Part shown: in pieces, positions 41,164 through 49,974 of the stretch
Numbering within the stretch: position 1 is the stretch's first letter
Layout: every line of letters starts with the position of its first letter
NCBI GenBank assembly: GCA_963695085.1
Contig: CAVOFV010000001.1
Location: 62,001-126,000, forward strand
Source of the DNA: SG8-30 sp963695085
GTDB lineage: Bacteria; Pseudomonadota; Gammaproteobacteria; Steroidobacterales; Steroidobacteraceae
Reading direction: 5' to 3'
Length of the DNA stretch: 64,000 bases
Notes under the pieces: generated by a model
Seen by the model: only the letters and a program-made list of their open reading frames with translations
Told to the model about the DNA's origin: nothing
Database searches by the model: none
Made by a program: the position numbers and the translations under genes

Positions 41164-41601
41164 ATGAGCCAGATTGCCCGGTCCGAGCGCGGTTTCACGC
41201 TCATCGAAATAATGGTGGTGATGGTCATCATCGCCATCCTCGGCGCGCTGATCGGCCCGCAGATCCTGGGCCGTGTGGACGAAGCACGCGTCACCAAGGC
41301 GGCCGCCGACATCCGCACGCTGGGCACGGCGCTCGACCTGTTCCGGATGGACAACTTTCAGTACCCGACCACGGATCAGGGACTCGAGGCGCTGATCCGC
41401 AGGCCGGCCGACCCTTCGATACGCAACTGGAAGGACGGCGGCTACGTGCAGAAGCTGTCCAAGGATCCGTGGGGCAACGACTACCAGTACCTGTCGCCGG
41501 GTCTCCGCGGTGGGGCTTACGACCTGTACTCGCTCGGTTCGGACGGCGAGCCCGGCGGCGAGGACGCGGCCGCCGACATCGGGAACTGGAACGTCGAGTA
41601 G
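41164..41601 (+). CDS. gspG: Type II secretion major pseudopilin GspG
   Basis: GspG is the main subunit of the type II secretion pseudopilus. The 145-residue precursor has the prepilin peptidase site RG|FTLIE followed by a hydrophobic helix, and the calcium-binding C-terminal pattern YPTTDQGLEALI, GNDYQYLSPG and DLYSLGSDGEPGGE. This gene opens the gspG-N block; C, D, E and F are not in the window. Confidence 0.96.
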   Translation: MSQIARSERGFTLIEIMVVMVIIAILGALIGPQILGRVDEARVTKAAADIRTLGTALDLFRMDNFQYPTTDQGLEALIRRPADPSIRNWKDGGYVQKLSKDPWGNDYQYLSPGLRGGAYDLYSLGSDGEPGGEDAAADIGNWNVE

Positions 41602-41619
41602 CCTGGCCCCGGATCCGCC

Positions 41620-42156
41620 GTGACCCGCCGCACTTCCCTGCCTGCCACGCTGTCGCGTGGCATGACGCTGATCGAGATTCTCGTCGTGATGGTCATCATC
41701 GCGATCATGGCGGCGGCAATTACCGTTTCCATCGGCGCGCTGGGCGGCGACAGCGAGATCGACGACGAGGCGCGGCGCCTGACCGACGTCATCGCGCTGG
41801 CGCTCGAACAGGCGGAGCTCGAAGGCCGCGATTACGGGCTCCGGCTGGAGTCCGAAAGCTACGAGGTGATGGGCTTCGACGGGCGCCGCGGCTGGGGCCC
41901 GGTGACCGGTGACACCTGGTTCCGTCGCCATGCGCTGCCGCCCGGACTCGCCTTCGCCCTCGAGGCCGAGGGGCGGCGTGTGCTGCTGCGCAAGCCCGAC
42001 CGGCCCGAGACCCGGCTGCCGCAGGTCGTCACCTACGGCAGCGGCGAAGTGACGCCGTACCAGATCACGCTGACCCGTTCTGCCAGCGGCGCCACCGCCA
42101 CCTTGACCGGCGCCGTGGACGGCACCATCAAGCTATCGAGGAATGATGAGCATTGA
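41620..42156 (+). CDS. gspH: Type II secretion minor pseudopilin GspH
   Basis: The 178-residue minor pseudopilin has the processing site SRG|MTLIE with Met instead of Phe at +1, then the usual helix ILVVMVIIAIMAAAI. The rest is the beta-sandwich of GspH proteins. The start is GTG at 41620. Its 3' end overlaps gspI by 14 bases. Confidence 0.9.
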   Translation: MTRRTSLPATLSRGMTLIEILVVMVIIAIMAAAITVSIGALGGDSEIDDEARRLTDVIALALEQAELEGRDYGLRLESESYEVMGFDGRRGWGPVTGDTWFRRHALPPGLAFALEAEGRRVLLRKPDRPETRLPQVVTYGSGEVTPYQITLTRSASGATATLTGAVDGTIKLSRNDEH

Positions 42157-42592
42157 CGGCGCGCAGCGGGGCTTCACGCTGATCGAAGTGGTCGTCGCGA
42201 TCGCCATCGTGGCGCTCGGCATGATGGCCGTGTTCCGCGTGGTCAGCGACACGATCAACAACTCCGGCTACCTGCGCGACCGCACGCTGGCGACCTGGAT
42301 CGCCGACAACCGCCTGGTCGAAATGCGGCTGGCCGGAGAATTGCCGTCGGTCGATGAAACGGAGGGCGAGGTCGACTACGCCGGCCAGCGCTGGCACTGG
42401 ACGGCCACGGTGTCGCAGACGCCGGTCGACGGGCTGCGGCGTATCGACCTCGCAGTGCGGCGCGAGACGGATCCGGACGGGACATCGCTCGGACGCGTCA
42501 CGGGCTTTGCCGGCGCGGTGGCCGCCCGCAGCGCGCCGTCGGCCACTGACTGGCAAGGGGGCGGGTCGAACACCCCGGACGACGAACCGTGA
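42143..42592 (+). CDS. gspI: Type II secretion minor pseudopilin GspI
   Basis: The 149-residue protein has RG|FTLIEVVVAIAIVALGMMAVF at the N-terminus and continues LATWIADNRLVEMRL, characteristic of GspI. The C-terminus is Ser/Gly/Ala-rich. Two adjacent ATG codons at 42143 and 42146 are both possible starts. It overlaps gspJ by four bases (GTGA). Confidence 0.92.
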   Translation: MMSIDGAQRGFTLIEVVVAIAIVALGMMAVFRVVSDTINNSGYLRDRTLATWIADNRLVEMRLAGELPSVDETEGEVDYAGQRWHWTATVSQTPVDGLRRIDLAVRRETDPDGTSLGRVTGFAGAVAARSAPSATDWQGGGSNTPDDEP

Positions 42593-43197
42593 GGCCACCG
42601 CGCGGATTCACGCTGGTCGAGGTGCTGGTCGCCAGCTTCATCCTGGCGATCCTGGGGGTCATGGGGCATCGGGGCGTGGCGGAAGCGCGGCTGGCCGTGG
42701 ACCACGTGCGTGAGCACATGGCGCGCGTCCGGGAAGTGCAGCGTGCGGTGACGCTGCTGAGCGCCGACTTCCGGCAACTCGCGCCCCGGCCCGTGCGCGA
42801 ACTGGTCGGCGACGGTTACCGCCCGGCCCTGTTCCGCGACCCCAACGGCGTCGACCTCGTCGAATTGTCCCGCGATGGCTGGCCGAACACGGCGGGCACC
42901 GCGCGCGGCACGGTACAGCGCGTGGTGTACGCGCTGGAGGACCGCACGCTCATGCGGCGCCACTGGAACGTCACGGACGCGACGCTCGCCAACGAGCCAG
43001 TGGCCCGCCGGCTGCTGACCGATGTCGAGCGCGTCGAACTGCGCTACCTGGGCCAGGGAACCGAGTGGCAGGCCCAATGGCCGCCGCAGGGCGGGCGCGA
43101 CGCCGCCGCGCTTCGGGTGCGACCGCGCGCCGTGGAAATCGTCATCGTGCTGGCCGACTACGGCGAGATTCGCCGACTGCTCGAGGTGCCAGGATGA
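42589..43197 (+). CDS. gspJ: Type II secretion minor pseudopilin GspJ
   Basis: The 202-residue protein has RG|FTLVEVLVASFILAILGVMG, followed by a GspJ-type domain with VTLLSADFRQLAPRPVRE and VQRVVYALEDRTLMRRHW. The start is GTG inside the gspI stop; the stop overlaps gspK as ATGA. With GspI and GspK it should form the pseudopilus tip. Confidence 0.93.
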   Translation: MRPPRGFTLVEVLVASFILAILGVMGHRGVAEARLAVDHVREHMARVREVQRAVTLLSADFRQLAPRPVRELVGDGYRPALFRDPNGVDLVELSRDGWPNTAGTARGTVQRVVYALEDRTLMRRHWNVTDATLANEPVARRLLTDVERVELRYLGQGTEWQAQWPPQGGRDAAALRVRPRAVEIVIVLADYGEIRRLLEVPG

Positions 43198-44117
43198 GGC
43201 AGCGCGGCGTGGCACTGATCACGGCCGTCGTGCTGGTGGCGATCGCCACGGTGCTGGCCACGCGCATCGGCACCGAGGCAGCGCTCGACTTGCGCCGCAC
43301 CGGCGGTCTCGCCGCGCTGAACCAGGCCTGGCAGGTCGCACTCGGCGCCGAGGCCTGGGCTGCGCAGATCCTCAACGACGACCTGGCCAACTCCACGCAG
43401 GACGACCTGTCCGAGGACTGGGCGCGGCCGGTACCACCATTGCCGATCGATGGCGGAATGATCGAAGGTCAGGTCGAGGACATGCAGGGCCGCTTCAACC
43501 TCAACAACCTGCTCAAGGCAGACGGCACGGTCGACGACGTTAACGTCGAACGCTTCAGGCGCCTGTTGCTGAGCGTCGAGGTGGATCCGCGCTGGGCGGG
43601 CACGCTCGCTGACTGGCTCGACGCCGACACCGTCGACCGTTTCCCGGATGGCGCCGAGGACGGGGTCTACAGCGGCCAGGCGCCGCCGTACCGCACTGCG
43701 AACGGCCCGGTCACGACGACGACGGAGCTGATGGCGCTGCCCGGCTTCAGCCTCGAGGACTATGCCCGCATCCGCCCGCACGTCGCGGCGCTGCCGGTCG
43801 GCACCAAGATCAACGTCTGCACGGCAACCGGCGCGGTGCTCTCGGCGCTGGTCGAGGGGGGCACGGATTTCGGTGACCCGGCGGCCCTGGCGCGTAACCG
43901 CCGCGACAGCTGCTTCCCCCGGCTCGACGACCTGCGTGTGGGCGTGGCGGACGAGGAATTCGCAGCCCTGCAGTCGTCGCTGTCCGAGAACACGAACTGG
44001 TTCCGCATTACGACCATTGTCAGTATTGGCACCTCGCAACTCACACTGTACAGTCTGCTCGAACGCAATGCGTCCGGTGGCGTGAGCGCCGTCGTGCGCT
44101 CCATCGGCACAGAGTGA
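43194..44117 (+). CDS. gspK: Type II secretion minor pseudopilin GspK
   Basis: The 307-residue large minor pseudopilin begins MRQRG|VALITAVVLVAIATVLAT and lacks the Glu at +5, as GspK proteins do. DMQGRFNLNNLL, LADWLDADTV and LMALPGFSLEDYARIRPHV are family marks, and the alpha domain is complete. It caps the pseudopilus. The ATG overlaps the gspJ stop. Confidence 0.94.
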   Translation: MRQRGVALITAVVLVAIATVLATRIGTEAALDLRRTGGLAALNQAWQVALGAEAWAAQILNDDLANSTQDDLSEDWARPVPPLPIDGGMIEGQVEDMQGRFNLNNLLKADGTVDDVNVERFRRLLLSVEVDPRWAGTLADWLDADTVDRFPDGAEDGVYSGQAPPYRTANGPVTTTTELMALPGFSLEDYARIRPHVAALPVGTKINVCTATGAVLSALVEGGTDFGDPAALARNRRDSCFPRLDDLRVGVADEEFAALQSSLSENTNWFRITTIVSIGTSQLTLYSLLERNASGGVSAVVRSIGTE

Positions 44118-44121
44118 CTCC

Positions 44122-45336
44122 ATGACACAGTTTCTGGTCCTGCGACTCTCGGAACCGCCCTGCTGGGTCGTCGTTGACGGCAGCGGTGCGCGCCTCGGGC
44201 CGGTCTCCACCGGCAGCTTTGCCGATGCGGCGCCGCTCGCCGCTGAACGTCGGGTGATCGCGCTTGCGCCCGGCGCGGGCACGGTCCTGGCACGGCCGGA
44301 GTTGCCCGTGCGCCGCGGCGCACGGCTTGCGCAGATCGTCCCGTTTGCGCTCGAGGAACAGCTTGCGGGTGACATCGACGCGTTCCACTTTGCCGTCGGC
44401 AAGGTCGGCGCGGATTCGCGAACGCCGGTGGCGGCCATCGAACGCGCGCGACTCGAGGCGTGGCTGCAGCAGCTCGCGGCGGCCGGCATCGCCCCCGAGG
44501 CGCTCTATGCGGAGACGCAGTGCATGCCGGACAACCCCGGCAAGATCGTCGCGCTGCTCGAGGATGGCACCCTGCTCGTTCGCGCACCTGGCGGCACGCC
44601 GGTCGCGCTGGTGGCCGAACCGCTCTCGGAAGCCTTCGCGCTGGCCGGTCTCGAAGGCGAAGACCGCCACGTGCAGTTCTTCGTCGCGCAACAGGACTGG
44701 GACGCATCGCACGATGTCATCGAGGCGCTGCGTGAAGTCACTGGCAGTCTGGATCTGCAACTGCTGCCGGACGGTGCGCTGCCCTTGCTGGCAAGCGCTG
44801 CGGTGACGACCACGCCGCTGTCACTGCTGAGCGGACGGTATGCGCCGCGCACCGGCTGGAAGGCCTCGTGGCAGCGCTGGCAACTGGCGGCCGGGCTGGC
44901 GGCCGCGCTGCTGGTCGTGCACTCCGGTGCAGGGCTCTACGACATCGTCCAGCAGCGCATCGAGGAGAAGCGCCTCGATGCTGCCATCGAACAGACATTC
45001 CGTGTCGCCATGCCGGGCGTCGAGCGGATCGTGGATCCGCGCCTGCAGATGCAGCAGCGCCTGGGCGGCACGGCCAGCGCCGATCCTGCCGGCCTGCTCG
45101 GTCGCCTGGATCCCCTCGCACAGGCGGTGATGGCGGTTCCGGGCGTGCGCATCCGGTCACTGGGCTGGCGCGACCGCAACCTGGACCTGCGGATCTCGGC
45201 GCCGTCCGGCGAATTGCTGACTGGACTCGAGCGCGCCGCGAACGAGCGCGGTCTGTCCTTCAGCGTGCAGTCGACACAGCCGCGGGATGGCGGCGTGGAC
45301 GGCCTGGTTACCGTCACGGCGGGGGGACGGTCATGA
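44122..45336 (+). CDS. gspL: Type II secretion assembly-platform protein GspL
   Basis: The 404-residue protein has a cytoplasmic actin-like part (about 1-240, with LARPELPVRRGARLAQIVPFALEEQL), one membrane helix (about 253-273) and a periplasmic ferredoxin-like domain. In other systems GspL recruits the GspE ATPase to the membrane; GspE must be encoded elsewhere. It overlaps gspM by four bases. Confidence 0.9.
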   Translation: MTQFLVLRLSEPPCWVVVDGSGARLGPVSTGSFADAAPLAAERRVIALAPGAGTVLARPELPVRRGARLAQIVPFALEEQLAGDIDAFHFAVGKVGADSRTPVAAIERARLEAWLQQLAAAGIAPEALYAETQCMPDNPGKIVALLEDGTLLVRAPGGTPVALVAEPLSEAFALAGLEGEDRHVQFFVAQQDWDASHDVIEALREVTGSLDLQLLPDGALPLLASAAVTTTPLSLLSGRYAPRTGWKASWQRWQLAAGLAAALLVVHSGAGLYDIVQQRIEEKRLDAAIEQTFRVAMPGVERIVDPRLQMQQRLGGTASADPAGLLGRLDPLAQAVMAVPGVRIRSLGWRDRNLDLRISAPSGELLTGLERAANERGLSFSVQSTQPRDGGVDGLVTVTAGGRS

Positions 45337-45800
45337 GGCGGTCGGACTGGTACCGTGCGCTCGCGCCGCGTGAGCAGAAAATCGTCCTGTATGGCGGGAT
45401 CGCCGCCGCCGCGCTGCTGTTGATCGGCGGCACGTGGCAGCTGCACGCTTCCGCCGCCGCAACCGCCGGCCGCCTCGAGGCCAAGCGGGCCGACCTCGCG
45501 TGGATGCAGGCCGTTGCGCCGCGGTTGCAGGCCATGCCTGCCGCGCGCAGCGACGAATCGCTGCCGCTGCTGGTCGATCGCACGGCCCGCGACGCGGGTC
45601 TTGCACAGGCCTTGTCCGGTGCCGAGCCGGCCGGCAGCGGCGGGCTTCGCGTGCGTTTCGAAGGCGCGTCGTTCGATGCCCTCATCATCTGGCTGTCGCG
45701 GATCCAGCAGGAGCGTGGCCTCATGGTCGACACCGCGAGTATCGACAGCACCGGCACCGAAGGACAGGTCAACGCGAGCATCGTGCTGCGGGGACCGTGA
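45333..45800 (+). CDS. gspM: Type II secretion assembly-platform protein GspM
   Basis: The 155-residue bitopic protein starts MRRSDWYRALAPREQKIVLYGG, with one membrane helix near 22-40 and a periplasmic domain of about 75 residues (LPLLVDRTARDAGLAQALSG, then FEGASFDALIIWLSRIQQE). These match GspM. The ATG overlaps the gspL stop, and its stop overlaps gspN as GTGA. Confidence 0.9.
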   Translation: MRRSDWYRALAPREQKIVLYGGIAAAALLLIGGTWQLHASAAATAGRLEAKRADLAWMQAVAPRLQAMPAARSDESLPLLVDRTARDAGLAQALSGAEPAGSGGLRVRFEGASFDALIIWLSRIQQERGLMVDTASIDSTGTEGQVNASIVLRGP

Positions 45801-46552
45801 GCGGGATGCGCCGGCCGAAATTGCTGCTCGCCGCCGGTGCGGCGGCTTTCCTGCTGTTCATGTTGGCGTTCCTGCCGGCCTCGCTGGCCTTGCGCCATGC
45901 CCCGCCGGGCGTCGAGTTGCGCGGCGTCAGCGGCAGCATCTGGCGCGGCCGTGCCAGCGAGGTCAGGCTGCGCGGCCAATCGCTTGGCGCGCTGCGCTGG
46001 TCAAATCGCCCATGGCGCCTCCTGTTCATGGAACTGGACTACCGGCTGCGGCTGGAGCCTGCCGGCGGTTCGGTCAGGTTCGACGTTCGCACTCGCGGCG
46101 ACGGGCGGCTGGAGCTGGCGCGGATACGCGGTGCGTTTCCTGTCGTGGCGCTGGCCGGGATCGTCGGGCCCGAGGGCTGGACCGGCACAGTGGATCTGGA
46201 CGTGGCGCGGCTCGTCGTGCGCGACGGCTACCCCGTGTCCGCGACCGGCACCGTGACGGCCAGGCAGCTGACCGCGCCCGGCGAGCGCGGTGTCAACATC
46301 GGCACCTTCGAGCTGACGCTCGGCGAAGGCGCGGTCGGCGCCGAGGGAATCACCGGCCGGTTGCGCGATCTCGACAACGGTCCGATGCGTGTGCGCGCGA
46401 CCCTCGAACTCAAGCCGGACCGCAGTTACCTGATCAGCGGCGAAGTCGCGGCGCTGCCGGAGGCCGGTTCCGCGGTGAACAACACGCTGGCATTTCTCGG
46501 ACCGCCCGATTCGCTGGGCCGGCGGCCGTTTGCGATCGAGGGGACGCTCTAG
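45797..46552 (+). CDS. gspN: Type II secretion protein GspN
   Basis: The 251-residue protein has an N-terminal anchor (about 8-32) and a long beta-rich periplasmic region with GVSGSIWRGRASEVRLRG and LDYRLRLEPAGGSVRF, which fit GspN. The GTG at 45797 overlaps the gspM stop; an ATG three codons in is also possible. The stop TAG overlaps the stop of the convergent addA gene in a shared CTAG. GspN is absent from many systems. Confidence 0.87.
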   Translation: MSGMRRPKLLLAAGAAAFLLFMLAFLPASLALRHAPPGVELRGVSGSIWRGRASEVRLRGQSLGALRWSNRPWRLLFMELDYRLRLEPAGGSVRFDVRTRGDGRLELARIRGAFPVVALAGIVGPEGWTGTVDLDVARLVVRDGYPVSATGTVTARQLTAPGERGVNIGTFELTLGEGAVGAEGITGRLRDLDNGPMRVRATLELKPDRSYLISGEVAALPEAGSAVNNTLAFLGPPDSLGRRPFAIEGTL

Positions 46553-49500
46553 CCGACCGGCGCTTGCCACTCACGCCAGGCGTCGAGCAGCGGGAAATAG
46601 AGACCGACCTTTTGCGGCCGGCCGTCGTACAGGCGCATCACCCGTGCGTACCGCTGCAGTTGATCCTCGTATCGCTCGAGTTCATGCCGCAGGAAGTCGT
46701 CCACGGAACCGCCTTCGTGGGCGCTGACCTTCCAGTCCACGATCCAGCGCACGCCCTCGTCATCCACGAAGGTGCGATCGATCTTCACGCTGACGAGCTC
46801 GCCGTCCAGCCGCGCCGTCAACGCCAGTTCGCTGGCCGCCTCCTGCCGTGTCGGGTCGAGCAGTCCGGCCGCGAACTCGCTCGATTCGATCGCGGCCAGC
46901 GCGCGCCCTACCCTCGTCGCCGCGCCGTCCAGGCGCGACCGCGGCAACCCCAGTCGCGCCAGGCTGTCACGCCAGTGTCCCGGCGGCCGTGTGGCCCGTG
47001 ACGAAGACTGGCCGCCGCGCGCCATGCGCTCCAGCTCGGCGTGTACTACGGTGCCGACCGCGACCGCCTCGATGCCGGCCCAGTCGAAATTGGGCCGCAC
47101 CGTGTCGCGGGTCCGCCGCGCGCGCCTCGTGCCCGCGGCCAGCGCCGGTGGCGGTGCCGGCGGCGGGCTGAAGGCCGTGGCCAGACGCAGCAATGGCGGC
47201 GCCGTCCGCCCCGGCGCCTGGACGTCGCTGTGCGCCAGACCCTCCTGCGCAGCGATGGCCGCGTCCAGGCCGTCCTGGAAATCGACCTGCAAGACTGGCC
47301 ACAGCAATGCCAGCAGCGAGTCCTTGGGCGGTTCCCTGAGGGACGGTGCGTCGCCCTTCAGGTCCAGCCTGGCGCTGCCGACCAGATGCAGGCTGCGCCG
47401 CGCGCGCGTCGCAGCCACGTAGGCCAGGCGCCCGAGTTCCAGCGCGCGGCGGTCGCGCTCCAGGCGTTTCATCCACGATTCGAGTGCATCTCCCTGCCCA
47501 TCGCCGTGCCCCGCCAGCACGATCCCGCGCCGGCCCGCCCCGGCCGCAACGGCGGCCCAGTACATCAGCTGCGATTCGGCGCGCGCCGCGCCGCGGCCGA
47601 TGCACGGCAGCACGACGGTGTCGAACTGCAGGCCCTTGGCCTTGTGGATGGTCATGATCTGCAGTCGCGCGTCAGGCTGCCCGACCGGCGACGCCATCAG
47701 CGCTGCCACGGCCTCCTCGACGTCCACGGCCTCGGGTCGGCCACGCGTCTCGATCCCGAGGCGGTCCAGCGCGTCAAAGCACGCCTCGGCATTGTCCAGG
47801 TCCGACGCATCGACGAGCGTGGCCGGACCGCCGATCGCCAACCACACCGACCGCACCCACGAACCCAGCGCGCGTCGGCCCCGTTCGCGCAAGCCCGCGT
47901 CGAGCGCGGCCAGCACGCGCGCGCAACGGCGCTGGCCGTCGCCGGACATGGCGGACAGGGCCTGCGCGTCGCCGAGCCGCTCGACGATGAGGCCCGGCCG
48001 CGCCTGCGCCGCCAGGGCATGCAGGTCGGCGAGGGTCAGGCCACACCATGGCGCACGCAGGACCGCCAGCCACGCGGTGCGATCGCCCGCGTGCAGCAAT
48101 GCGCGCGCGAGCGCGAGGATGTCCCGCACGGCGGCACGCTCCGACAACGCCTCCAGTTCCACGCCGCGATAGCCGATTCCGCGTCGCCGCAGTTCCGCGA
48201 GGATGGGCGGCAGAACAGTCCGGCTGCGCACCAGGATCGCGATCGATCGATGCTCGACGGGTTCGCTCCCCGCCCTGGCGGCCTGTTCCAGCCGTTCGGC
48301 ATCGGCGGTGGCCTCGAGGACGATTTCGGCGACCAGCGCAGCTTCGCGTCGGCGATCATCGCCCGGCAGCGCGTGCACCCGTACGCCGCTGTTCGGCTCG
48401 TCGCCACGCGTGTGTGCGCTCGGCGAGTACGGCACCGCCCCGCGCTCGTAGTCCTCGTCCTGCGGCAACAGTCGCGCGAACGCCATGTTCACCCAGTCGA
48501 CCACCGACCGGCATGACCGGAAGTTGCTGACCAGCTTGCGCGGCGCAAGCGGAATGGCGCCGATACCCCGCGCCTGCGCCTCGAGGAACAGCGTGACGTC
48601 GGCCTCCCGAAAGCCGTAGATGGACTGCATCGGGTCACCGACGCAGAACAGCGTGTGCCCGTCGTCCCTCTGCCATCCGGCAACCAGGCGCGTCAGCAAG
48701 CTCTGCTGTACCGGCGATGTGTCCTGGTATTCGTCCACCAGCAGGTGGCGAATGCGGTACTCGAGCGCCAGCGCGAGTTCGCTGGGTGCCTGTGCTCCGC
48801 CCAGAGCCTCGCGGGCGGCGGCTGCCACGGCAGGGTGATCGAGCTGGCCGCGCTCCGCAAACGACTGCTGCAATGCCGCCGCCGCCGGCACCAGGACCTC
48901 CAGCAGTGCCTCGACCCGCTGCCACTGCGCGTCCGTGTAGGCACAGGGCGGCAGCAGCCTGACCCCGCCGAGCGCCGCCACCAGCGCGTCGTCGTCTGCG
49001 AGCCGCGCCAGCAACCCGGCCATCCGCACGCGCAGCGCCTTGATCGAAGGCGGGAAGCCGTTGCTCACGTTGACCTGTTTGCGCGCCTGGCTCCTGTCGG
49101 TCAGCACGGCCGAGGCGAGACATTGCCAGGGCTCGAGCGCAGTGGCATCTGCCGCCGGCAGCAACTGCGCATCCCGCAACGGCCACAGCGGGCTGTCGGC
49201 GCCGATCGCCGCGGCCGCCGCCCGGATCAGCGCCAGCAGTTCATGCATGAGCGGCACGTCGGCCTGTGCCCGCAGGCGCGTCAGCTCCACCTCAACGCTC
49301 GCCGCCAGCAGTCCTTCCATGTCAGCGCGTGGCGTCGACGACTCCGCTAGTTCAAAGAGCTTCGGCAGCCAGAGCTCGCGGCGGCGCAGCATGTCCGCCA
49401 GCAAGTCCTCGAGCCGGACCGGGTCGTGATCGAGGGCGCGCGCCAGCCGTACCAGCGCATCGCCCGGTTCGCCGGCGGTTTCGATCAGGGCAACGAAGCG

Positions 49501-49974
49501 CCGTGCCGCGTCCGCGAAGATGGGGGTCGCATCGTCCAGCAACTGCGGCGACAGACCGACCCGTGCGCTGAGCGGCAGCCGGCGCGCCAGCCAGTGGTTG
49601 AGGCCGTCGATCGTCTGGATGTGGAGTCGCGACGGATGCCGCGCAAGGTCCCAGCCGTGTGCGCGGCTGTTGGCCAGTGCGTCCTGCGCCAGCCGCGCGG
49701 TGCGTCGCTCGTGCGCCGAGCTCGCCGCAGGAAGCGGCGCGTCGGCCGACGCCAGAGCTGCGATGATGCGTTGACGCATTTCTGCCGCGGCCTTGCGCGT
49801 GAAGGTGATCGCGACGATCTCCTCGGGACGGTCCACGATCGCCAGCAGACGCAGGAACCGGTTGGTCAGCAGACTGGTCTTGCCGGATCCGGCAGGCGCC
49901 TGGATGATGAAGGAGTCGCCCGGTTCGATAGCCTCCAGGCGGACCGCCTCGTCGACCCGTATCGATTCAGCCAT
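46549..49974 (-). CDS. addA: AddA/RecB-like helicase-nuclease subunit
   Basis: The 1141-residue protein is the UvrD-type helicase and nuclease subunit of an AddAB-type break repair complex. Walker A APAGSGKTS is at 26-34, EIVAITFTRKAAAEM follows, Walker B is LLVDEYQDTSP, and the late helicase motif LQIMTIHKAKGLQFD is present. The C-terminal nuclease has KIDRTFVDDEG and WIVDWK near residue 1090, so it should be active. The ATG at 49974 with GGAGGGT upstream overlaps the addB 3' end by eight bases. Confidence 0.91.
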   Translation of the reverse strand: MAESIRVDEAVRLEAIEPGDSFIIQAPAGSGKTSLLTNRFLRLLAIVDRPEEIVAITFTRKAAAEMRQRIIAALASADAPLPAASSAHERRTARLAQDALANSRAHGWDLARHPSRLHIQTIDGLNHWLARRLPLSARVGLSPQLLDDATPIFADAARRFVALIETAGEPGDALVRLARALDHDPVRLEDLLADMLRRRELWLPKLFELAESSTPRADMEGLLAASVEVELTRLRAQADVPLMHELLALIRAAAAAIGADSPLWPLRDAQLLPAADATALEPWQCLASAVLTDRSQARKQVNVSNGFPPSIKALRVRMAGLLARLADDDALVAALGGVRLLPPCAYTDAQWQRVEALLEVLVPAAAALQQSFAERGQLDHPAVAAAAREALGGAQAPSELALALEYRIRHLLVDEYQDTSPVQQSLLTRLVAGWQRDDGHTLFCVGDPMQSIYGFREADVTLFLEAQARGIGAIPLAPRKLVSNFRSCRSVVDWVNMAFARLLPQDEDYERGAVPYSPSAHTRGDEPNSGVRVHALPGDDRRREAALVAEIVLEATADAERLEQAARAGSEPVEHRSIAILVRSRTVLPPILAELRRRGIGYRGVELEALSERAAVRDILALARALLHAGDRTAWLAVLRAPWCGLTLADLHALAAQARPGLIVERLGDAQALSAMSGDGQRRCARVLAALDAGLRERGRRALGSWVRSVWLAIGGPATLVDASDLDNAEACFDALDRLGIETRGRPEAVDVEEAVAALMASPVGQPDARLQIMTIHKAKGLQFDTVVLPCIGRGAARAESQLMYWAAVAAGAGRRGIVLAGHGDGQGDALESWMKRLERDRRALELGRLAYVAATRARRSLHLVGSARLDLKGDAPSLREPPKDSLLALLWPVLQVDFQDGLDAAIAAQEGLAHSDVQAPGRTAPPLLRLATAFSPPPAPPPALAAGTRRARRTRDTVRPNFDWAGIEAVAVGTVVHAELERMARGGQSSSRATRPPGHWRDSLARLGLPRSRLDGAATRVGRALAAIESSEFAAGLLDPTRQEAASELALTARLDGELVSVKIDRTFVDDEGVRWIVDWKVSAHEGGSVDDFLRHELERYEDQLQRYARVMRLYDGRPQKVGLYFPLLDAWREWQAPVG

